Positions 20,507 through 24,474 of a DNA stretch of 24,474 nucleotides are shown in pieces (the stretch's first letter is position 1; each line of letters opens with the position of its first letter). This DNA is from a virus. The notes beneath the pieces were generated by a model. That model was not told where the DNA came from, made no database searches, and saw only the letters and a program-made list of their open reading frames with translations. The stretch covers positions 1-24,474 of the IMG/VR virus record IMGVR_UViG_3300010373_000135; one strand, written 5' to 3'. Made by a program: the position numbers and the translations under genes.

Positions 20507-21181
20507 ATGAGTAGTACAAAAATCTATCAGGCAATTCCCAAACTTATGGCCGAAGTAGGTTCCATCGCAAAAGGAAGACAGAACAAGCAGCAGGGTTATG
20601 TGTTTCGTGGAATTGATGATGTTTACTCCGCCCTTCAGGCCCCTCTGGCAAAGCATGGTGTTTTCTTTGCTCCAAAAGTGCTGGAACAGCACAGAGAAGA
20701 GCGCGCAGCGAAAAGTGGCGGGGTTTTGATCTACACGATTCTAAAAGTTGAATTCGTGTTCTTCGCTGACGACGGGAGCTCGTTTTCCGTCACGACTATT
20801 GGCGAAGGAATGGACTCCGGAGACAAGTCGGCGAACAAAGCCATGAGTGCGGCTTTAAAATACGCGCTTCTTCAGCTCTTTTGTGTTCCAACGGATGAGC
20901 CAAAAGACTCTGAAAACGACTCACCGGAGCCTACACCCAAGAAGGGTGCCGACATTAGGCCGATCAGTGGACATGGGTCTGGACGGGCTTCCTCAGAAGG
21001 AAGCGGCGCTTTTTGTCAGGCATGTAGTGCAGAGCTTCTTATTAGCAAGTCCGGAGCCGGTTATTACTGCCCCAATTTCAAAGACACCTCTGTTGGAGAG
21101 CACACCCGAATTAAGGCGGTTGAACTTGCCGCGTTCAAACAGCACCAAGAATTGAACAATCAACAGGATGTTCCGTTTTGA
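20507..21181 (+). CDS. erf: ERF-family single-strand annealing protein
   Basis: This is a 224-aa protein. Residues about 1-135 form the ERF core: IYQAIPKLMAEVGSIAKGRQ, QGYVFRGIDDVYSALQAPLA, KHGVFFAPKVLEQ, VTTIGEGMDSGDKSANKAMS, AALKYALLQLFCVPTDEP. ERF proteins form rings and anneal complementary single strands in phage recombination, needed in P22 for genome circularisation. A Pro/Ser linker leads to a C-terminal segment with CQACSAELLISKSG and YYCPN, a likely zinc ribbon with a third or fourth Cys, unusual for the family. It overlaps the next gene by four bases and follows Gp157. Confidence 0.9.
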   Translation: MSSTKIYQAIPKLMAEVGSIAKGRQNKQQGYVFRGIDDVYSALQAPLAKHGVFFAPKVLEQHREERAAKSGGVLIYTILKVEFVFFADDGSSFSVTTIGEGMDSGDKSANKAMSAALKYALLQLFCVPTDEPKDSENDSPEPTPKKGADIRPISGHGSGRASSEGSGAFCQACSAELLISKSGAGYYCPNFKDTSVGEHTRIKAVELAAFKQHQELNNQQDVPF

Positions 21182-21570
21182 GCGACGAAGCCATCTTCAA
21201 GAGCATCAGCGAGACCGTGACTCCGATCTTTGATCGGCATAAGGGTCGCCGTCTGGAAATGATGCGCAAACTCCTGCTCTTGGATCAGCGCCAGCTTGGA
21301 GAAAAACTGGGCGTTCCTCCGCAGATGATCTCGAAGCTCGAGCGCGGAGTTACGCCCGTGAGCAAAACACCGATCACGCTCGACAAGTTTTTTTCGGTCT
21401 TTGGCTGCCTCATGGATCACATCCTGAGTAACGCCAATCGCAAGGGTTTCGACTACGAAGATATCAACCTCAAATACTGGAGAGAAAAAGACAAACGAAA
21501 GGGAAATAGAACGGCGAGAATGCCTTATCACCGCTACAAAAGCCGCTGGAAAACTGTTAACAACCGATAG
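21178..21570 (+). CDS. Xre-type HTH regulator
   Basis: This is a 130-aa protein with a TTG start overlapping the ERF stop. The helix-turn-helix is at about residues 22-75: GRRLEMMRKLLLLDQRQLGE then KLGVPPQMISKLERGVTPVS and ITLDKFFSVFG. The basic tail (YWREKDKRKGNRTARMPYHR then YKSRWKTVNNR) could bind nucleic acid. AGGA is upstream. Being in the middle of the early operon, it may control the replication block that follows or the late switch. Confidence 0.75.
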   Translation: MSDEAIFKSISETVTPIFDRHKGRRLEMMRKLLLLDQRQLGEKLGVPPQMISKLERGVTPVSKTPITLDKFFSVFGCLMDHILSNANRKGFDYEDINLKYWREKDKRKGNRTARMPYHRYKSRWKTVNNR

Positions 21571-21956
21571 GTTCAGTTAACATAATATTTAATATGGTTT
21601 TCACAGAGCTTTGACGGAAGCGTCTATCTATTGGCGGAAGCTTTTGGATGGATTGAATAAGGACTATTTATAAATCTCGCCGTTCATTCGTAACGGCATG
21701 AAAAAGAAGAAAAACTCACAAAAATCGTCTTCACAATTGAGAGTGTCACTCAAGACACGCTCGTCTGACAAGAACAATCAAACGAAATCAATAATTCAAG
21801 AGTATTTGCGCTTTCACCCGCTCGCGCGGAAGAGGGCTGCCTAAACCGTATTTGATTTACGGCGTAGGCATGATGCCTCGTCGCACCTACCACGGACGGA
21901 AGCAGTAAGGCTTTTGTGTGGACCTTGCCAGGATCGGCTTGGGCCGGGAGTAGTGT
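21571..21956 (+). other. 386-base spacer in early operon with small hairpins
   Basis: No standard-length gene is seen. It contains a short basic ORF (21698-21844, listed separately), a hairpin GCCGTT-AACGGC (21679-21697) ending at that ORF's ATG, a second hairpin CCGTA-TACGG near 21847, and short palindromic stretches such as GGCATGATGCC near 21868. The first part is AT-rich (AACATAATATTTAATATGG). It could hold a promoter, a small RNA or a degraded gene. None of these is proven. Confidence 0.5.
21698..21844 (+). CDS. Possible 48-aa basic protein
   Basis: An open frame reads MKKKKNSQKSSSQLRVSLKT then RSSDKNNQTKSIIQEYLRFH then PLARKRAA. It is Lys/Ser-rich, basic and could bind nucleic acid. 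No clear RBS precedes it; the hairpin 21679-21697 ends at the ATG and may hide the start. Low-complexity composition makes chance possible, but it sits alone in an otherwise empty stretch of a dense operon. Confidence 0.4.
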   Translation: MKKKKNSQKSSSQLRVSLKTRSSDKNNQTKSIIQEYLRFHPLARKRAA

Positions 21957-22700
21957 GTGGCGAAATACGACGGTGCGACTATCGAAGTCGTCAACTGGGA
22001 CAAATACAACCCGCGAACGGATGCTAAGCGTCCGACATGGTTCCGACTCGACAACACATTGGCGACGAGCGCCGGATTTCACGGACTCGATTGCGAGCAA
22101 AAATGGCTTTGGGTTGTCATCATGTCACTCGTTTCACAGAAGAACGGAGAACCAATCACATGGAACTCCGGTTACGTGCTTGCGATCACAGGAATAAAAG
22201 AAAAGAAGCAAGACGAAACCATTGAAGTGTTTGAGAAATTCGTCCGCTTGCGCGTGTCTCGCGATGTTACTTCAAAGTTACATTCCGAGTCCGTGCGCGA
22301 CTCGCACGCTACGAACATAACGAACGAACATAACGAACATAACGAACAGAACATAACGAACACGGTAACTTTTGATCTTGAATCTATCTATCGTCGGTAT
22401 CCGCGCAAGCTAGGTAAGAGCAAAGGCATTGGTAAACTAGAAAAAGAAATCCGCTCGCAGGAGGATTTTGAAAAGCTGATCGTCGCGGTTGAGAACTATG
22501 CCGCTTCTCGGCGCAATCAAGATCCGCAGTACACCAAGCACTTTTCCACGTTTGTCTCAGAATGGCGCGATTGGGTCGCGTACACGCCAGAACCCCAACC
22601 AATGCCGGATAACTCGGCCACGAGGCGATTAAGAGGCAATCAGTACGCTTTGGAACAGGCATTAGCTTCGATCGGGGGAGACGATGAGCAAGCAAGCTGA
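21957..22700 (+). CDS. Replication initiator (lambda O-like) protein
   Basis: This is a 247-aa protein. Residues 1-110 form a winged-helix-like N-terminus of phage replisome organisers: TIEVVNWDKYNPRTDAKRPT then WFRLDNTLATSAGFHGLDCE and QKWLWVVIMSLVSQKNGEPI. A linker of ITNEHNEHNEQNITN, encoded by tandem DNA repeats, follows. The C-terminal part (SIYRRYPRKLGKSKGIGKLE, ENYAASRRNQDPQYTKHFST, WRDWV) is the common tail of such initiators, probably contacting the helicase loader. The start is GTG with GGGAG upstream. It is coupled to the helicase-loader-like gene by a 17-base overlap, as lambda O precedes P. Confidence 0.8.
   Translation: MAKYDGATIEVVNWDKYNPRTDAKRPTWFRLDNTLATSAGFHGLDCEQKWLWVVIMSLVSQKNGEPITWNSGYVLAITGIKEKKQDETIEVFEKFVRLRVSRDVTSKLHSESVRDSHATNITNEHNEHNEQNITNTVTFDLESIYRRYPRKLGKSKGIGKLEKEIRSQEDFEKLIVAVENYAASRRNQDPQYTKHFSTFVSEWRDWVAYTPEPQPMPDNSATRRLRGNQYALEQALASIGGDDEQAS
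22313..22361 (+). repeat. Four iteron-like repeats inside the O-like gene (origin candidate)
   Basis: GAACATAACGAAC occurs four times, starting at 22313, 22326, 22335 and 22349, two of them overlapping. They encode the linker between the two domains of the replication initiator. Lambda carries its origin iterons at the same place in gene O, so these are candidate binding sites for the protein that contains them. Confidence 0.6.
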
Positions 22701-23211
22701 AATCATGAAGCTCATTGCCGCGCTCGCGGAGTATTACGACAAGGTTCTGAGCCCAGGACAACTGAAGGCTTACACCGAAGATCTTATGTGTCTGGAGCCT
22801 GCGCAGCTTTCACAAGCGGTTCTGACCTACAGGAACGATCCAAGGCATGACCGCTTTCCGCTTCCGGTGAAACTCAAGGCCATGGTCGGAGCGGTCATGG
22901 ACCCGGAAAGCGAAGGCGTTCAGATTGCCGGACGCATTCTCGCGGCGATCACTCAGATTGGTCCCTATCAAGCGCAGCGCGCCCGCGAGTCCATCGGAGA
23001 GATCGGATGGCAAGTAGTCCAGATGGAGGGGGGATGGATGCAGCTTTGCGAGATCCAGACCGATGACATCCCGATTCGGAAAGCCCAATGGCGACAACTT
23101 GCGAAGTCTCTATGCGAGCGAGGCTCACGACAGACATTTCCGCAGATTGACGGACCGGACGGAAACGGCGGCGGAAAGCTACTCGGATTTTTCAAGGAGA
23201 TGCCCAAATGA
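22684..23211 (+). CDS. Helicase-loader-like replication protein
   Basis: This is a 175-aa protein. The N-terminal domain IMKLIAALAEYYDKVLSPGQ then LKAYTEDLMCLEPAQLSQAV then TYRNDPRHDRFPLPVKLKAM fits the helicase loader domain found beside O-like initiators in many phages (G40P-loader-like). The middle (ARESIGEIGWQVVQMEGGW) and C-terminus (WRQLAKSLCERG) are helical. It would deliver the host DnaB helicase to the origin. There is no Walker motif, so it is not an ATPase of the DnaC type. Confidence 0.75.
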   Translation: MSKQAEIMKLIAALAEYYDKVLSPGQLKAYTEDLMCLEPAQLSQAVLTYRNDPRHDRFPLPVKLKAMVGAVMDPESEGVQIAGRILAAITQIGPYQAQRARESIGEIGWQVVQMEGGWMQLCEIQTDDIPIRKAQWRQLAKSLCERGSRQTFPQIDGPDGNGGGKLLGFFKEMPK

Positions 23212-23267
23212 TTTGCGTCGGATGCTGGTTTAAGCCGTGTCGTTGCAAGAAAGGTGGGAAGAGATGA
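23208..23267 (+). CDS. 19-aa Cys-rich micro-ORF
   Basis: An ATG overlapping the previous stop (ATGA) opens MICVGCWFKPCRCKKGGKR. Four cysteines in CxxC and CxC could bind one metal ion. It overlaps the start of the next ORF by four bases, so translation through the chain of overlaps would make it. The size is below usual detection and it could be a coupling leader only. Confidence 0.45.
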   Translation: MICVGCWFKPCRCKKGGKR

Positions 23268-23404
23268 GGTGCGTTTGCGGACGTTCGCATTTTCAGGTTG
23301 GTTATATTTCTAAAATCGATCACGAAAACGGGAAGATTACGGTGACAGCTTTCGATGAATGCCGTGACGCTTGGTTTCGTGAGAACGAATGGAGTGGCCT
23401 GTGA
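23264..23404 (+). CDS. Small protein with CxC and zinc-like cysteines
   Basis: This is a 46-aa protein, MRCVCGRSHFQVGYISKIDH then ENGKITVTAFDECRDAW. It begins with CVCGRSH and has a third Cys at residue 33, suggesting a half zinc ribbon. GGTGGGAAGAG gives a good RBS. Its stop overlaps the following GTG (GTGA). No family is recognised. Confidence 0.6.
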   Translation: MRCVCGRSHFQVGYISKIDHENGKITVTAFDECRDAWFRENEWSGL

Positions 23405-23892
23405 AACTGAAACTCACGAAAGATCAGATTGAAAAAGTTTATAGGCTCCAGCAAGAAGGGCTTTCAAACAATCTCATCGCCATTCGCATCGGGGTTCATC
23501 CCTCGACTCTCGCTCAAGCCTTGCGAAAGGCCGCGCTGACTAAAGGCAATAAATTCTCAGCTGAGGCTGGCGAAGGCTTCCCGTCAAAGCTTGAGGGCGC
23601 AGTCCACCAGATGCTTTTACTGCGTGAACGCGCGAAAGAGATCCGAAATATTCAACGTCAGGTGAGAGTAGAACTCACGAAGTCCGCCATCGCGACAAAG
23701 GTTGATTTCAGTTTCGAAGAATCTCCTCTTTGGGAAACCGTTTACTGCGAAGCCAAGGGAGTGGCTACCGAACGCTGGCAGCTACTCAGAAAGCTTTGGG
23801 CTCATTACGGGCCAGGAAAACTTGAAATTTGGGGCGGCTCTCATCACCGGCCGAAAATAACAGGAATTGTAATTCCGGAGGTATCGGCATGA
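23401..23892 (+). CDS. HTH plus PD-(D/E)XK nuclease-like protein (DUF1064 type)
   Basis: This is a 163-aa protein from the GTG at 23401, which overlaps the previous stop; an ATG at 23389 would add four residues. Residues about 5-50 are a helix-turn-helix (LTKDQIEKVYRLQQEGLSNN then LIAIRIGVHPSTLAQALRKA). Residues about 60-150 show SKLEGAVHQMLLLRERAKEI, IRNIQRQVRVEL, KVDFSFEE and VYCEAKGVATERWQL, the E...D...ExK layout of PD-(D/E)XK nucleases seen in the DUF1064 family. A Holliday junction or nicking role in recombination or replication is likely by context with ERF. HTH fused to this fold is less common. Confidence 0.65.
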   Translation: MKLKLTKDQIEKVYRLQQEGLSNNLIAIRIGVHPSTLAQALRKAALTKGNKFSAEAGEGFPSKLEGAVHQMLLLRERAKEIRNIQRQVRVELTKSAIATKVDFSFEESPLWETVYCEAKGVATERWQLLRKLWAHYGPGKLEIWGGSHHRPKITGIVIPEVSA

Positions 23893-24086
23893 CTCAGAAA
23901 TTGGTAGCCGCAAAGGATCTTACGATCGCAGTGACACGAAGGGCTCTCGGTAGCGCGACTCTCTTCATCCTGAAAAATAACAAGTCACAAGACTCGAAAG
24001 AGATCGTGTCCGGCATTCTCACGCGCAGAAAAGTGAACGATCAAAAGATTTCTAACGCGTGGAAGAAAGTGCGGGGTGAGTTGTGA
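23889..24086 (+). CDS. Small basic hypothetical protein
   Basis: This is a 65-aa protein, MTQKLVAAKDLTIAVTRRAL then GSATLFILKNNKSQDSKEIV. It has GGAGG about 8 bases before the ATG, which overlaps the nuclease stop. It is basic, mixed alpha/beta and shows no motif I recognise. An in-frame start at 23829 is possible but lies inside the nuclease gene without an RBS. Confidence 0.65.
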   Translation: MTQKLVAAKDLTIAVTRRALGSATLFILKNNKSQDSKEIVSGILTRRKVNDQKISNAWKKVRGEL

Positions 24087-24181
24087 CTGCTACACGCGCG
24101 GCGCTTTATCTCGCTTCGTTCATCGTCGGATGGACCGCGATGTATCTCATCGTTGAGCTGCATCTGTGGCGGATGCTTTAG
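24083..24181 (+). CDS. 32-aa single-span membrane peptide
   Basis: A GTG overlapping the previous stop (GTGA) opens MTATRAALYLASFIVGWTAM then YLIVELHLWRML. Residues about 7-26 form one transmembrane segment, with Arg at each end. Such micro-membrane proteins in early operons may affect the host envelope or exclusion. It is too small to assign. Confidence 0.5.
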   Translation: MTATRAALYLASFIVGWTAMYLIVELHLWRML

Positions 24182-24228
24182 AAGTTTAAGAAAAATTGAA
24201 TCAAATGCCCGAGAGCAAAGGAGAAAAT

Positions 24229-24474
24229 ATGAAAAAACACGAAGGTAACTTGGTTGTTTCGAAGGACACGGAAATTGACTTTGAGGAAATCACCGGCTCT
24301 CTGAGAGTCGAATCAGGGGTGAAATTTTCCGCTAAGAAATTGAAGCGGGTCGGTGGATACCTGTACGTCTACTCCAGCGCCACGCTCCCGAAGCTGGAGA
24401 CGGTCGGTGGAGACCTGTACGTCAACTCCAGCGCCACGCTCGATGCTCCGAAGCTGGAGACGGTCGGCGGATAC
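24229..24474 (+). CDS. LRR-like tandem-repeat protein, cut by right edge
   Basis: This is the first 82 codons of a longer protein. The start MKKHEGNLVVSKDTEIDFEE has AAAGGAG about 6 bases upstream. From residue about 41 it consists of repeats of the unit VGGYLYVYSSATLPKLET, each a beta strand and turn as in the LETVGGDLYV family of bacterial and phage leucine-rich-like repeat proteins. No signal peptide is seen, so it is probably cytoplasmic. The end of the gene lies outside the window and its length and role are unknown. Confidence 0.75.
   Translation, partial: MKKHEGNLVVSKDTEIDFEEITGSLRVESGVKFSAKKLKRVGGYLYVYSSATLPKLETVGGDLYVNSSATLDAPKLETVGGY
24349..24474 (+). repeat. Near-identical coding tandem repeats of 54-60 bases
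   Basis: Units begin at 24349 (54 bases), 24403 (60 bases) and 24463 (cut). They differ at only a few bases apart from a 6-base insertion (GATGCT region) in the second. Such near-identity at DNA level means recent expansion and likely copy-number change by recombination or slippage. Confidence 0.75.

Noticed and set aside
21160-21531. 123-aa minus-strand ORF
   Set aside because: It is opposite the Xre regulator, whose HTH motif is clear, and has no RBS.
22313-22361. Possible CRISPR array
   Set aside because: The repeats are 13 bases with no spacers of constant length and lie within a coding frame; no cas genes are present.

Overview
The window looks like most of a temperate, P22-like podovirus genome or prophage of a Gram-negative host. 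A coat, scaffold and portal set of the P22 type, gp4-like and gp10-like tail proteins, a gp7-like ejection protein, an ERF annealing protein and a divergent CI/Cro-type switch all point that way. A lipoprotein with a lipobox and a CsrA-like protein fit a Gram-negative, probably proteobacterial, host. The species cannot be read from the sequence. No integrase, holin, endolysin or tail needle is recognisable, so the genome probably continues past both edges.

Layout: positions 1-17995 are transcribed leftward (minus strand) and form the late module. From its promoter end (right to left) it holds terS, a CsrA-like gene, three small genes, an SEC-C zinc protein among them, a 29-codon membrane ORF, terL, a plus-strand tRNA-like element, portal, scaffold, coat, a head-fibre-like protein, gp4-like, gp10-like, four small proteins (one a triple repeat), a cupin-SET fusion, three ejection-type proteins, a tail fibre and a small protein. 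Stops and starts overlap almost everywhere (ATGA, GTGA, TAATG), so this is a tightly coupled operon.

Positions 18062-19057 form the regulatory region: a leaderless ribbon-helix-helix gene (+), a lipoprotein moron (-), a CI-like repressor (-) and a palindromic operator with a strong promoter for a Cro-like gene (+). From 19058 to the right edge the plus-strand early operon holds a Cro-like gene, small genes, Gp157, ERF, an Xre regulator, an O-like replication initiator with internal iterons, a helicase-loader-like protein, a DUF1064-type nuclease, micro-ORFs and an LRR-like repeat gene cut by the edge.

The most interesting signals are regulatory. An 18-of-23-base element (ACTATAG-N5-CTATAGATTAG) occurs twice, upstream of terS and upstream of portal. 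The first copy abuts the promoter of the ribbon-helix-helix gene, suggesting a dedicated regulator of late expression. The packaging operon also carries its own CsrA-like RNA-binding protein. The coat start codon appears to be served by a Shine-Dalgarno brought near by a hairpin. Other points of note are a SET-domain methyltransferase fused to a cupin, a tRNA-like gene with an abnormal anticodon domain, and a large repeat insertion in gp10.
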